A stretch of DNA of 64,000 nucleotides from Umbribacter vaginalis (GCA_001552935.1 KQ959713.1:911-64910); one strand, 5' to 3'; positions 44,709 to 55,110 are shown, counted from the stretch's first letter. Notes: generated by a model not told the origin, from the sequence alone. Program-made: numbers and translations.

Positions 44709-47700
44709 CTAACGATGCGTGCTAAATCTTCTGTAAGTGCACAGTATCACAACGCTGCATACGCTAAGAGCGAAAGCCATAAGCAATGCGACTGTATCGG
44801 ATGTGCGCGGCATACCATTGGTGCCAGCTGCATTATCCTGTGCAGACGCTCCCGACACGGTATTATCAGCTTGAGTATTCGGTGCTGTTATGCTCTGTGT
44901 TGTATTTGCTGAAGATGAGGGTGCTGTAATAGCATTATTCGATTGCTTCACAACAAAATTTTCAGACATAAGCGCATAAGCAAACAGCGACAAATCGCTT
45001 ACCGTTACTGACGCTTTCCCATTTTTAACTGATACAAATTGCTTAGTAATTTCACCTGATTGATGCATATGCCACACTGCTACTACACGTCCATCATGCG
45101 CACCTGGAACAGTAAAACTAAACGTTAATGAACCAAACGCATCATGCTTCAATGCATTATTAACAAGCATTGATACATCGAAGAGAACCGCATTGCTATG
45201 CTGTTCCATAGACGACAACTCGTCTAACACCTTAGCATATTGCGCTTGATGTTCCGCTGAAAGCGCTGATGGAGCAAGCGTCGCACACACGATCTGGGGC
45301 TTTTCTGTCATCTGTGAAGCAGTATGTAAGCTAACATCACTCAATTGTACACGCGGCGCATCAGCTGACAATGCACGAGAAGCTTCAAGTATTGCTTGGT
45401 ATGGTTGCAATGTATTAAGTGTTTCAGCTCCATTACCTGCTTTGATATTAAGTACGGTAGGCTCAACAGATTCTGTATTGTTTTGAAAATGCTCATTTGT
45501 ATCATGTGCTGACGAATGAGAGGTATTGCTATCAGGTGACGATGCATCGCCAGAATGTGTTTGGGTATGAGTATCGGAAAGTGTGCCAGGCTGAGATGGA
45601 TTTTCGTGACCAGTCGTACCAGGCTGCTCGGTTGTTGTGCCAGACTGTCCAGGCGTTGTGCCAGGTTGTTCGGTGCCTTGACCTGACGTACCAGGCTGAT
45701 CACCGCTATGCGTATCGGGTGCAGACACATCTACAACAGTAATTTTTGTCTGCGTATTGGACGCATCAGCAAGCTTATCGCGCTGAGCTTGCAACAGCTT
45801 AAGTTCTTTCAGCGTTGTTTCATAGCTCAGGGTTGTGAGTGCAGGTAATGTGCTTACATCAAGCATTTTCAGGTTCTCAAGGCCTGTTACATCAAGCGTG
45901 CTTAAACTGGGAATTAACTTCACTTCTACACTTTGAGCATCTCCTGATAAATCAAGTTCATCGAGGCCATCAAACGCAGCATCAAAGACATATGAAACAT
46001 CTGCACTCGTGCTCGTAACATTTAAAATAGCAGGTTGAGAACATGCCTTATACGCTGCACGAATATCGTCAAACGTCATCTTGCCTGCGTTTATATTTAA
46101 TTGCACCAATTTTGTATTACGCTCTATACTCCAGTTGGGCTTAAACGAACTAAGGAATAACATAGAGCACGTTGCATTGTCGCGCACTTCTACTGTTAAA
46201 AGCTGCTTGTTATTTAAAAGATCTATTTTCTTAGCGTTCGTATCGATAATGCTCACAGATTTCAGCTGCGGCGACTGCGCAAACGCTAATCCTAGTTTAT
46301 CTGCTTTATCAATTACACAATGCTCTACATGAATACCTTGCAATGCAGTCAAACTAGAACTTTTCAGCGTAAGCGGAACCTTCTTTGCGCTACTACCTAT
46401 TACCACAAGCTGCTTAAGAGCACCATTTTGCGACACATCAAGACGCAAAATGCCAGCGCCATAGCACTCAAGTTGCTCTAGTTTTGAAAGTGATGCAACG
46501 TTCAGTGCGTCAAGTGCTTCATCGCTTTGCACAACAAGGTTTGTAAGCTGGGTATTCTTAGACAGATCAAGATGTATCGTGCGCGCAGCTTGTTGATCGG
46601 AACTTGCGTTGCCAGCAAACTTAAACACGCGTAAATTTTTCAAGTGCTCAATACCTGCAAAGGAATATATCGCATGCGCAGCGTCAAGTTTTGCCGTGCG
46701 GTCAAACACCTGCGCGGCACCTGATAGTGTTGCACCTGATGGTGTTGCACCTGATGGCGCTGCACCTGATGGTGCACCACATATTTCAAGCGCTGTAATC
46801 TTTTCAAGCTCATCAGCACTCAAGACACCGTCGTTGTTGGTATCAAAGCGCTTCATATACGCGCATAACGCTTTGTCAGGAAATAACGTAGCTAACGACT
46901 GCGCAGAAGTTTCTGCAGATCCTTGCACATCAAGCGTTAGTTCCACCGAAAGGCAATCGTTCGTATCGCCTCCAAAACGATAGTTATACGTAACAGCAGA
47001 CGATGGATTGGTTACTGTTAACGTTGTTCCCGATAACGTGGCATTTTTGAGATTTTCTATACACGCTGGATTAATTGAAGGAGCATAGGTTTTCAAATCA
47101 ATGCTGTTAGACGCTGATGTAACATGCACCTTTTGCGTTGTTTGATCGCCCATAAGCATATCAGGAATAGCATCGCCAAACGTAATACCAAGCAAAGCGG
47201 CATTGCTTATATCAAGATTTTTCAACTGCTTACATGCCGATACATCAAGCATATGCAGTGTGCTTTTTTGTACGTACAGCTGTTTTAAATTGGTGCACGA
47301 AGAAACATCAAGCGCAACAAGGGCGCATTGTGAAACATTCAGCGTTTCTAAATTCGACAATCCTGCAACATCAAGCTGCCTTATCTTCGTGTTAGAAACA
47401 TTTACATTAGTAAGCGTCGATGTTTTTGGCAAACTAACAGCTGCTAGATGAGTATTAAAACATTGAACATTCTTAAGTTTCGTATTATGTGAAAGATCAA
47501 GCTCGCCTTCCAAGCCTGAACCATTCACAGTAAGTTCTTCAAGCTTAGTATTATGTGAAAGATCAAGGTGTTTGAGTGCCGCCCATGTGCCATCAAGTTT
47601 TTTAAGCTGGGTATTCTTGTTTACGTCAAGCTTAACAGTTTTCAGGCTATCACCAGGCGTTCCAATAAAATGAAGCTCTTCGAGTGCCGTAAGGTATTCA

Positions 47701-48146
47701 ATGCCTTTGAAGTCGTACACATCGCTTTGCGCACCGCCCGATACCCAATCGATATTAAGGCGCTTAGCGTTTGCAATTTCGTCAGCGCTTAATTTTTTGT
47801 CACCTGCAAGGCCTGTCGATTGTGGCGCATCGACATGTTTTTCGATAAGGCTGCGAAACATTGCATCGGGAAAATGTTCTTCATCGATCGGAATGAGATT
47901 TTGTTGCGATTGTTGCGGTGGATTGTCTTGCTGTGTTTGTGCAGGTGGCGTATTCCCTGGCGGTTCAGGAGCGCCTTGCGCATACGACGCGAAGGCAGAA
48001 AAAGCGCATACGGACAGCGCACACGTCGCTAAAGCACCCCACAAAAACGCACCATGCGCGCAGCTTAAGTTTCGCAGGCGTGATGGTTGAGTTTTGTTGG
48101 ATGGGTTTAGTCGTGATGCATGTGCAAAACGGTGATAAAACGACAT
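44709..48146 (-). CDS. Large leucine-rich-repeat surface protein with a variant sorting signal
   Basis: 1145 residues. Signal peptide (hydrophobic stretch near 33-55), then two copies of a module common in Gram-positive LRR proteins: HFPDAMFRSLIEKHVD ... LSADEI ... YDFKGIEYL and LFPDKALCAYMKRFDTNNDG ... LSADELEKI ... YSFAGIEHL, each followed by bacterial LRRs (LDLSHNTKLEEL, LDVSSCTNLKQL). The second copy keeps an EF-hand-like calcium loop DTNNDGVLSADE; the first has lost it. A Pro/Gly/Thr linker (about 815-860) and a C-terminal beta domain follow. The end GMPRTSDTVALLMAF...YRRFSTHR has the layout of a sortase signal but MPRTS instead of LPXTG. Start supported by GAAGGAG. Confidence 0.88.
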   Translation of the reverse strand: MSFYHRFAHASRLNPSNKTQPSRLRNLSCAHGAFLWGALATCALSVCAFSAFASYAQGAPEPPGNTPPAQTQQDNPPQQSQQNLIPIDEEHFPDAMFRSLIEKHVDAPQSTGLAGDKKLSADEIANAKRLNIDWVSGGAQSDVYDFKGIEYLTALEELHFIGTPGDSLKTVKLDVNKNTQLKKLDGTWAALKHLDLSHNTKLEELTVNGSGLEGELDLSHNTKLKNVQCFNTHLAAVSLPKTSTLTNVNVSNTKIRQLDVAGLSNLETLNVSQCALVALDVSSCTNLKQLYVQKSTLHMLDVSACKQLKNLDISNAALLGITFGDAIPDMLMGDQTTQKVHVTSASNSIDLKTYAPSINPACIENLKNATLSGTTLTVTNPSSAVTYNYRFGGDTNDCLSVELTLDVQGSAETSAQSLATLFPDKALCAYMKRFDTNNDGVLSADELEKITALEICGAPSGAAPSGATPSGATLSGAAQVFDRTAKLDAAHAIYSFAGIEHLKNLRVFKFAGNASSDQQAARTIHLDLSKNTQLTNLVVQSDEALDALNVASLSKLEQLECYGAGILRLDVSQNGALKQLVVIGSSAKKVPLTLKSSSLTALQGIHVEHCVIDKADKLGLAFAQSPQLKSVSIIDTNAKKIDLLNNKQLLTVEVRDNATCSMLFLSSFKPNWSIERNTKLVQLNINAGKMTFDDIRAAYKACSQPAILNVTSTSADVSYVFDAAFDGLDELDLSGDAQSVEVKLIPSLSTLDVTGLENLKMLDVSTLPALTTLSYETTLKELKLLQAQRDKLADASNTQTKITVVDVSAPDTHSGDQPGTSGQGTEQPGTTPGQSGTTTEQPGTTGHENPSQPGTLSDTHTQTHSGDASSPDSNTSHSSAHDTNEHFQNNTESVEPTVLNIKAGNGAETLNTLQPYQAILEASRALSADAPRVQLSDVSLHTASQMTEKPQIVCATLAPSALSAEHQAQYAKVLDELSSMEQHSNAVLFDVSMLVNNALKHDAFGSLTFSFTVPGAHDGRVVAVWHMHQSGEITKQFVSVKNGKASVTVSDLSLFAYALMSENFVVKQSNNAITAPSSSANTTQSITAPNTQADNTVSGASAQDNAAGTNGMPRTSDTVALLMAFALSVCSVVILCTYRRFSTHR
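46717..46776. repeat. Four 15-bp in-frame units in the LRR gene
   Basis: Four adjacent units of the form GCACCTGATGGTGTT (46717-46731, 46732-46746, 46747-46761, 46762-46776) encode PSGAT-type pentapeptides in the second module. Confidence 0.9.
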
Positions 48147-48425
48147 AAACTCTCCTTCAATACACCCTCCTTAGCAATAACTCGTCTCACAGTTAATTAT
48201 ACTTATTTGGGATAATTCGCCTACGTTCTTCAAGAAAAAATTGCATTTTTGCGCGTGAATTTTTTGCAATGCACCGACTGCTGAACGCTTAAGAAGCACT
48301 GCAATATGATAGTGTAAGAGCAACACAAGGTATCGCTCGATTATGCGGCATGGTGCGTAATGCTGTTGTAATCGGGCAGCTTATACAGGAAATTATACCG
48401 GCACTTCGTAATGTTAGGAACGCAT
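48147..48425. other. Divergent intergenic region between the LRR and M16 genes
   Basis: 279 bp feeding two divergent genes. For the LRR gene a TATAAT (48201-48196 on the minus strand) is present without a recognisable -35. For the M16 gene several TTATAC-like hexamers near 48380-48400 are possible -10 boxes. No known operator was recognised. Confidence 0.4.
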
Positions 48426-51400
48426 ATGCGCATATCACACACGCCCGCAAGTTCGAATATACATACGTCCGCAGCTGCGAATGAATCTTCCGCAAGCACG
48501 CGGGCGCAAAGCACGAGCAAACAGCACTCGGCGCACTATCCAGAAAAATGCCAGATCCCAAGCCATATTCACGGCTTTAGTGTTGTGTCATGCGAAAAGC
48601 TTCCCGAAATTGATGGCTGGGCGTGGGTACTGAAACACGACGCATCGGGCGCGCGCATGCTCTACCTGCAAAATGACGACAACAACAAAGCATTTGCTAT
48701 CGGTTTCAAAACACCGCCAAACAACAATACGGGAGTCTTTCACATTCTTGAACACTCGGTGCTGTGCGGATCGAAGCGCTATCCCGTAAAAGAACCATTC
48801 GTTGACCTGCTGAAAACGTCTATGCAAACTTTCCTGAACGCAATGACGTTTCCCGACAAAACGCTTTACCCTGTGGCGTCGACAAACGAAAAAGACCTGA
48901 TGAACCTTATGTCAGTGTATCTGGATGCCGTATTTCACCCCGCAATTTACCAAAAAAAGGCAATTTTCGAACAAGAAGGCTGGCATTATGAGCTGAAGCC
49001 AAACGATCCAAGCTGTAAGGAAAATCCTGCTACTATGCCTGATAAAGACACGCATTTATGCGCAAATGGCGTTGTGTATAACGAAATGAAAGGCGCGCTG
49101 GCTGATGCGTCGTCAATTCTTTCGGTAGCGCTGCTTGAAGGCATGTTCCCAGACACGTGTTACCGCTTTGAATCGGGTGGCACGCCGCGCGACATTCCAC
49201 AGCTCAGCTATAAGGAATTCCTTGATAACCACGCCGCACACTATCAACTGGCGAATAGCTATTCGATTATCTATGGCAATGTGCACATAAACGACGTGCT
49301 TGCCTTTATCAACGACACGTATTTTACTCCTGTTCACGATGAAGAATGCAATCAAGCGCAAGAACGTGCCAGCGCCAAACTGCCCGCATACATGCCACGC
49401 AGCATCGAATTTCAGGCGCCTACTATTCAGCGTGATATCGTGCGCTATGGAGACATAACGCCTGATAAATCGGTTATTGGTGGCGCATTCTTGATAGGAA
49501 AGTTTAGCGATCATAAACGCATTATTGCAACAGAAATTTTGCTTGACGCGCTATTTGGCTCGAATGAAGCTCCTCTGAAACGCGCGCTGCTTGATGCGCA
49601 GGTGGCAAGCGAAATTGACGTTTCGGTAGTTGACGCCATCGCGCAACCCTATGCCGTCGTAGAAGCGAAAGGCATTGGCGATTTATGCCCTGATGAGTTC
49701 TATGCACAGCTCAAAAAACATGCATCCGCTGTTCTTGATGCTGGAATTGATAGTGCACTGATAGAAGCAGCGCTGGCGCACTGCGAGTTTATCATGCGCG
49801 AGCGCAATTTCGGCTGTGCCGATGGCGTGGTATATGCCATGAATGTGTTCAATACGTGGCTTTACGACGATACGCTTGCCTATGAGTATCTCAAGTACGA
49901 AGACATCTTCAAAGAATTACATGCTCAGGCACACGGCAGCTATTTCACAACGCTTGCACGCGAGCTGTTTTTGGAGAATAACCACTATGCGCTAGCTATC
50001 GTTAAGCCAGGTGAAGAAAGCTACGGAAGTGACGATGCCGCATTTGAGCGCACTAAATGTGCACTTTCGCAAGATGAGAAAATGCAACTGGTAAAGCAAG
50101 AGGAACAGTTGCGCGCTCTACAAACACAGGAAGATAGCGCAGAAGCTAAGGCTTGCTTACCTCATTTGGGAACAAGCGATATTGAAAGCGCACACGCAGA
50201 AGCTCCGTTTGAGTTTATTGACGATGCACCACTTCCAACCATTCGCCACGTTTTGGAAACACACGGCATAACGTATGTATATCGTCATTTTGATGCGTGT
50301 CATCTACAATTCGACGACCTACCCTACCTGTCAATTTTGGCGCTTGTTATGGGGAAACTTGATACACAGCGACATAGCGCAGCACAGATTGACACGCTGG
50401 TACAGCACTCCTTAGGCAACTTATCATTCTACCCTGCAGTCCATGCACAATATGTTCCTGAACAGGATGCACATGACAAAAACGCCACGCAGAACAAGCA
50501 AGCTGAACAAGCAACATACACGCAGGGAGAACAGGCGCATACTTCCACCGCGCATCCTCTTACAACGCCACGCATTATGTTTACGGTAAGTGCAAGTGCG
50601 CTTGAAGAATTTTCGCCAGCGCTTACCAGCTTAGTAAATGAAGTGCTTCTTGAAACCAAATTTGAGGACACGGCACGTATCAAAGCCATCCTCGAACAGA
50701 AAAAATTACAAATGGAGCAACTTTTTGTAGAATCTGGTCATAGCTGCGCTATGGCACGGTGTCGCTCGTACTATTCACAAGAGGGCGTTGTAAGTGAAGC
50801 ATTAGGCGGTGTTGACTATTACCGCAGTTTATGTAAACTTTTGGAGCGTTTCGACAACGAAAAAGACCAGCTTGTACAGCGTTTATATGCACTTACAGCT
50901 CAACTGTTCTGCGATGACAATTGCACGCTATCATTTGCAGGAAGCGATGAACAGTACGATGCATTTTGGGCAACTCAGCCCCAGCTTAATAAGCATGAGT
51001 GCGCCAACCCGTTTGTGCAGTCTGACTCGCGCCACAATGTGGTTGCATGTGCCCAAAAGCGGCCTATTCCAACGCAGCGCATGACTATTCCTCAGCCACA
51101 AATCAAACAAGAAGCGTTCATCATCCCTGGTAATGTATGCTATGCCAGCCAAGGCTACGATTTACGCTTATTGCAGCTTCCTTATAAAGGAACGTGGAGT
51201 GTTGTATCGCGCGCACTTACACTTGACTATCTGTGGAATGAAGTTCGCGTAAAAGGTGGTGCATATGGTGTGGGACTGAGCGTATCAGCGCCAGGCTTCA
51301 TGAACTATTATTCATTCCGTGATCCGCACCTCGATCAAACGCTGGATCATTTTAAAGCTGCAGCGTGCTGGCTACAGTCGTATCAGGCAAACAGTGAGGC

Positions 51401-51689
51401 GCTTGAGGGCTTTATTGTAAGTAGCGTTGCAAGCATTGATGCTCCTGAAAAAGCGCGCCAAATTATTTGTAGACACGATGCACTGTTCTTCCAAAACAAG
51501 CCAGCTACCATACGCGCACGTTTCCGAAGCGAAATACTCGACACAACACTTGATATGCTCCACAGTTCTGCACACGCTCTTACAGAAATTGCCACGCATA
51601 ATGCGACGTGTACCTTTACGTCAAGCAAACTCCTTGAGAACAGCAAAAAACACTTTGACGTGCATACGCTTATTACACCGCAGAACTAG
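48426..51689 (+). CDS. M16C zinc metallopeptidase (presequence-protease type)
   Basis: 1087 residues, the length of a PreP-like single-chain pitrilysin with two halves joined by a linker. The inverted zinc motif HxxEH is HILEH (H106, E109, H110) followed by SVLCGSKRYPVKEPF; the third ligand is E220 in VVYNEMKGA. The second half keeps the substrate-binding segment WNEVRVKGGAYGVG and lacks zinc ligands, as in the family. A linker with low-complexity sequence lies near 665-700. The start at 48426 has AGGA six bases upstream; an ATG 15 bases earlier lacks one. No signal peptide, so it should degrade peptides in the cytoplasm. Confidence 0.95.
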   Translation: MRISHTPASSNIHTSAAANESSASTRAQSTSKQHSAHYPEKCQIPSHIHGFSVVSCEKLPEIDGWAWVLKHDASGARMLYLQNDDNNKAFAIGFKTPPNNNTGVFHILEHSVLCGSKRYPVKEPFVDLLKTSMQTFLNAMTFPDKTLYPVASTNEKDLMNLMSVYLDAVFHPAIYQKKAIFEQEGWHYELKPNDPSCKENPATMPDKDTHLCANGVVYNEMKGALADASSILSVALLEGMFPDTCYRFESGGTPRDIPQLSYKEFLDNHAAHYQLANSYSIIYGNVHINDVLAFINDTYFTPVHDEECNQAQERASAKLPAYMPRSIEFQAPTIQRDIVRYGDITPDKSVIGGAFLIGKFSDHKRIIATEILLDALFGSNEAPLKRALLDAQVASEIDVSVVDAIAQPYAVVEAKGIGDLCPDEFYAQLKKHASAVLDAGIDSALIEAALAHCEFIMRERNFGCADGVVYAMNVFNTWLYDDTLAYEYLKYEDIFKELHAQAHGSYFTTLARELFLENNHYALAIVKPGEESYGSDDAAFERTKCALSQDEKMQLVKQEEQLRALQTQEDSAEAKACLPHLGTSDIESAHAEAPFEFIDDAPLPTIRHVLETHGITYVYRHFDACHLQFDDLPYLSILALVMGKLDTQRHSAAQIDTLVQHSLGNLSFYPAVHAQYVPEQDAHDKNATQNKQAEQATYTQGEQAHTSTAHPLTTPRIMFTVSASALEEFSPALTSLVNEVLLETKFEDTARIKAILEQKKLQMEQLFVESGHSCAMARCRSYYSQEGVVSEALGGVDYYRSLCKLLERFDNEKDQLVQRLYALTAQLFCDDNCTLSFAGSDEQYDAFWATQPQLNKHECANPFVQSDSRHNVVACAQKRPIPTQRMTIPQPQIKQEAFIIPGNVCYASQGYDLRLLQLPYKGTWSVVSRALTLDYLWNEVRVKGGAYGVGLSVSAPGFMNYYSFRDPHLDQTLDHFKAAACWLQSYQANSEALEGFIVSSVASIDAPEKARQIICRHDALFFQNKPATIRARFRSEILDTTLDMLHSSAHALTEIATHNATCTFTSSKLLENSKKHFDVHTLITPQN

Positions 51690-51727
51690 GGAAAACCAAT
51701 TACATCACACAGCTAAGGGAAACCACT

Positions 51728-52798
51728 ATGCCTCGTACACACGGTACTCACACAATCCAGCACAAACAGCGCATATTCGATTACGACTTCATGCGATTTG
51801 TAGCTATCTGCTTTGTGCTTGCTATTCATGCAAGCTGCCTTACATATATCGCTACAACACCTGTGCAATGGGCGTACACCTACACAATGCGCAATATTCT
51901 TTTTACGTGCAACGGTCTATTTTTCTTACTGGCAGGTAAATTTGCACTTACGCGTCAAGCAGATGAACACATTAGTACGTTTTACATGAAAAAGGTATCA
52001 GGACTGCTTATACCATTTGCTATACTTGCACTCCTGCGAACACTCTATAACTTGTTTCCCAACTATGAAACTGCAGCTCATGTTGGGAAAGAATTTCTTC
52101 TTGCGCTCCTTGCCGAACTTAACCATTCAGAATACTGGTTTATGTTTACGCTTATTCCACTTATTTTTGCAGCACCGTTTTTGGCGCCTGCCTTCAAACA
52201 GCTGAGTCGTGAAAAAATGAATTGGCTGTTTGCGCTTACTATCATATGGCTTGCAATACATTTTGTGTCATCTAATACAACACTACCATTCGAGTGGACG
52301 TGGATTTTCCCTGGCAAATATGTTTCGTTTTTCTTCTTATTTTGCATTGGTCCAAGCGTAGAGCAGTATTTTGAAAATAAACGTGCGCGATGGATACTAT
52401 ATTTCTGTGGTTTAGCTGCACTTATAGCATGTGTTATCTGTAACTATACCGCACATACTGAACAGTTAAACGACAATTCTCCGATGCATATCGCACTCGT
52501 GCTGTGCATGTTTTTCCTGTTGAAAAACATATCGCACTTCTTGGTATTTATGCGAAAACCAATAGAATTTGTAGCACCTTACGTTATTTATATCTACCTT
52601 ATTCATATGCCAATTGAATACGAACTCTTACGTGCATTTCCACAGTTAGAGCAACCAAACTCCTTTTTTATTTTTATTCCGTTTACGCTCATTACGCTTA
52701 TCGGAAGTTTTGTGCTGGGCTTGGTTGTGCATACGCTGCTTATAAAACCTTCTCAAAAGTTGTTTTTATTCCTGTGTAGCAGACGCAAACGTACGTGA
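51728..52798 (+). CDS. Acyltransferase family 3 membrane protein
   Basis: 356-residue polytopic protein of the Acyl_transf_3 (OafA/NolL-type) family. The first segment IFDYDFMRFVAICFVLAIH contains the conserved catalytic-type histidine; about ten hydrophobic helices follow, including FLLAGKFAL, GLLIPFAIL and APYVIYIYLIHMP. Members O-acetylate or succinylate cell-wall polymers and glycolipids; the target here is unknown. The ATG at 51728 has TAAGGGA upstream, 36 bp after the peptidase stop, so they may be cotranscribed. Its last 33 bp overlap the convergent binding-protein gene. Confidence 0.9.
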   Translation: MPRTHGTHTIQHKQRIFDYDFMRFVAICFVLAIHASCLTYIATTPVQWAYTYTMRNILFTCNGLFFLLAGKFALTRQADEHISTFYMKKVSGLLIPFAILALLRTLYNLFPNYETAAHVGKEFLLALLAELNHSEYWFMFTLIPLIFAAPFLAPAFKQLSREKMNWLFALTIIWLAIHFVSSNTTLPFEWTWIFPGKYVSFFFLFCIGPSVEQYFENKRARWILYFCGLAALIACVICNYTAHTEQLNDNSPMHIALVLCMFFLLKNISHFLVFMRKPIEFVAPYVIYIYLIHMPIEYELLRAFPQLEQPNSFFIFIPFTLITLIGSFVLGLVVHTLLIKPSQKLFLFLCSRRKRT

Positions 52799-53713
52799 GG
52801 AACTTTGAGACGATACAACTGTTGCAATGCGAGACGTATCAAGAGTACAACCGAGCCATTTTTGTTCAATAATGCGCATATAACCTTGTGCTTTTACATT
52901 GGCGAGTGCAGTAGTAAGCGCTTGTTGCATCCCCGTATTTTTAGGAGACGTAACAACACAATATCCGTGAGGTTTTTGCACAAACGCAAGTAAACTTACT
53001 GTTGAATTATGCTGCTTAGAGAAATAAAGTCCAGCTAGCACATCGCAACTTGCATACGGTACCGCACCAGAATTCAATTGATCAAATACATTTTGTAAGC
53101 TGTTTTGACTAACAAGTGATTCATCGCCAAATACATTTTCCACTGCCCATGCACTTTTTGAGCTACTTTGCACAGCAATCTTAGGCTTACTGTGCGCCAC
53201 AGGCAGCGATGGAGATATGCTGTTAGCACGATCGGCAGGTATAATGCGCTCTCCAGTGTGTTGCGCATCGCGCACAAAAAGTGCAACGCCAGAAGGAATA
53301 TATGTATCCGTATACCACAGATGCGTTTGCTCTTTTGATGCAGAAGCGCTTTGCTGTTCAACACCACACACAACGTCAACGCGCTTTTTTTCAAGGGCGT
53401 CTTGCGTATCGGTTCCAATATCAACAAGGCGCACTTTAAGCCCCATTTGATCGGCAAGCGCATAGGCAAGATCAACGTCAATGCCGCACATATGATTATC
53501 TTTGCTTGAGCTTCCCGCTAACGGAGCGGTTTTAGCGTTTAAACCAACCGTCAAAACGCCAGGTTGAATAAGAGAAGCTGGAAGAATTTGCACAGGGGGA
53601 TTACGTGATGGATCGTGTGAAGCTGTATGATCAAACGACACACATCCTGCACATACTACTGCAACACAAAGCGCACTCACTATACTTACATATCGTAGCC
53701 ATCTGCACTTCAT
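52766..53713 (-). CDS. Orphan amino acid-type substrate-binding lipoprotein
   Basis: 315 residues from the ATG at 53713, preceded by AAAGGAG. A short lipoprotein signal ends in the lipobox VCAGC (C24). The mature part follows solute-binding family 3: GVLTVGLNAKTAPLAG, MCGIDVDLAYALADQMGLKV, DALEKKRVDVVCG, LWYTDTYIPSGVALFV. No permease or ATPase adjoins it, so it either supplies a transporter encoded elsewhere or acts as a sensor. The Ser-rich tail (SSQSSSRTFASATQE) overlaps the acyltransferase gene tail to tail. Confidence 0.9.
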   Translation of the reverse strand: MKCRWLRYVSIVSALCVAVVCAGCVSFDHTASHDPSRNPPVQILPASLIQPGVLTVGLNAKTAPLAGSSSKDNHMCGIDVDLAYALADQMGLKVRLVDIGTDTQDALEKKRVDVVCGVEQQSASASKEQTHLWYTDTYIPSGVALFVRDAQHTGERIIPADRANSISPSLPVAHSKPKIAVQSSSKSAWAVENVFGDESLVSQNSLQNVFDQLNSGAVPYASCDVLAGLYFSKQHNSTVSLLAFVQKPHGYCVVTSPKNTGMQQALTTALANVKAQGYMRIIEQKWLGCTLDTSRIATVVSSQSSSRTFASATQE

Positions 53714-54344
53714 GGGCACTCCTTTAACTCTCTTGGGGAAGCATTCGTTCATAATGTGATCCGACACAGAGCAGTCATCTTTATAGCATGACCGCTTTCC
53801 TTAGCTGACCTAGTTTTTGACCCCACACTCGCGCATTGGAGCTTTGCTTACACGCCAACTCTCTCGCTTGCGCAACACTATGTTGCCATCAACAAACGAT
53901 GCGACTTATATCTAGAACGCGCCATGCTCTCGCTAAAGCGATTACGTGGATCCTTTTGACCGCGTCTGCCATGGACTAAAGTGCCGCATTATGTGCTTAA
54001 AGATGCGCATTACGCATACAAGCAATACAAAGGACACTTGCAACTACAGACCCAAGGAAAGCACTTATAGTGTAGCAAAAATTTATACGTATCGCGTATG
54101 TACTTTCAAGCATTTTACATTTTTACAATATGCATAGTAAGGGCACACGTTTCGTGCAATGATGCAGAATTGCTTGGAGCTCTGTATCATGGCATGCGCT
54201 GCCTATTGAAGTATTTTTGCAATATTCGTAGCGGCTTTTGCCGTATTACTACCGTACTTTTAGCAGCTTTTTACCGTATTTGTAATGTCTTATTGGCGTC
54301 TTTTTGCCGTACTTTTGGCGTCTTTTGCCTGCCATACTGCATGC
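53714..54344. other. 631-bp gap before comF with degenerate repeats and a possible gene remnant
   Basis: No intact gene. At 54230-54335 a string of variants of TTTTGCCGTA / TTTTACCGTA / TTTTGGCGTC forms a degenerate T-rich repeat. At 53792-54070 a plus-strand frame of 55 codons, one TGA (53957-53959) and 36 more codons looks protein-like in composition and could be a decayed gene, but I recognise no family. The promoter of the minus-strand lipoprotein gene should lie at its left end. Confidence 0.4.
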
Positions 54345-55085
54345 ATGAAGAAAAGCATCGCACATACTACCACACCCGCTGTGCTTATAAGCGCGTTAAG
54401 CGGTGCGCTTCTAGAGAGTCTATGGCCAAAACGATGTATTATCTGCGGTGAAGAAGGGAGTGTCTTATGCGAATGCTGCGAGCATCACCTTGATTTTCTG
54501 GATAGATGGAGTGCGTGCCCACGCTGTGGCAGCGCCTATGGCTTGCGCTGGTGCACTGAATGTAACTCGTATACACTTCACAAACGCAATCTTACTGAAC
54601 TACCCTACGATGCTGCTGCAAGCGCATTGCGTTTCTCATCAACAAGCGGCGCACTTATTCGCGGGTATAAAGATAAAGGTGAACAGGAACTTTCTGATTA
54701 TATTGCACGCTTTATGTATCAATGTATGCATCCTGAATGGCATTTTGATGCTTTTACCTACATTCCTGCAAGCAAAAACGCACTCAAACGGCGTGGGTTT
54801 GATCATATGCAGCGTATTGGTAAAACACTCGAGCATACAAGCTCGATACCGCTTCTGTCACTTTTTGAGCGCCCAAAGCATGCTGATCAGCGCACCTTGT
54901 CGCAAACAGAGCGCAGCTTAAATGCTGCTTGCGCGTTTACGTTGCACGACCATTGCACAGTGCCACGCTCGGTATGTATACTGGACGACGTTATAACGAC
55001 AGGTGCTACGATTGCCGCAGCGGCGCAGTGTTTAAAACAAGCTGGTGTAGGCACTGTGTATGTGCTTACCTGTGCACGAGTTTAG
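54345..55085 (+). CDS. comF: ComF family phosphoribosyltransferase-like protein
   Basis: 246 residues from the ATG at 54345. An N-terminal zinc-ribbon has CIICGEEGSVLCECC and CPRCGS...WCTEC, then a phosphoribosyltransferase domain with FDAFTYIPASKNALKRRGFDHM and the PRPP loop CILDDVITTGATI. ComF proteins help DNA uptake in naturally competent bacteria and are also present in many species not known to be competent; the biochemical role is unsettled. The start lacks a clear ribosome site and could lie further in, for example at a GTG near 54378. The next gene begins 25 bp after its stop. Confidence 0.88.
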   Translation: MKKSIAHTTTPAVLISALSGALLESLWPKRCIICGEEGSVLCECCEHHLDFLDRWSACPRCGSAYGLRWCTECNSYTLHKRNLTELPYDAAASALRFSSTSGALIRGYKDKGEQELSDYIARFMYQCMHPEWHFDAFTYIPASKNALKRRGFDHMQRIGKTLEHTSSIPLLSLFERPKHADQRTLSQTERSLNAACAFTLHDHCTVPRSVCILDDVITTGATIAAAAQCLKQAGVGTVYVLTCARV

Positions 55086-55094
55086 ATAATTGGC

Positions 55095-55103
55095 TGGTAT
55101 AAT
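55095..55103 (+). promoter_or_regulatory. Extended -10 element (possible leaderless transcript)
   Basis: TGGTATAAT: a perfect TATAAT (55098-55103) preceded by the extended TG motif. Its expected start site, about seven bases on, is the A of the ATG at 55111, so the following gene may be translated without a leader. No -35 hexamer is evident, which is usual for extended -10 promoters. Confidence 0.45.
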
Positions 55104-55110
55104 GACGAAC

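Noticed and set aside
53792-54070. Possible pseudogene: 55 codons, TGA, 36 more codons in one frame
   Set aside because: Composition looks protein-like, but I recognise no family and open stretches of this length occur by chance; kept only as a note on the gap.
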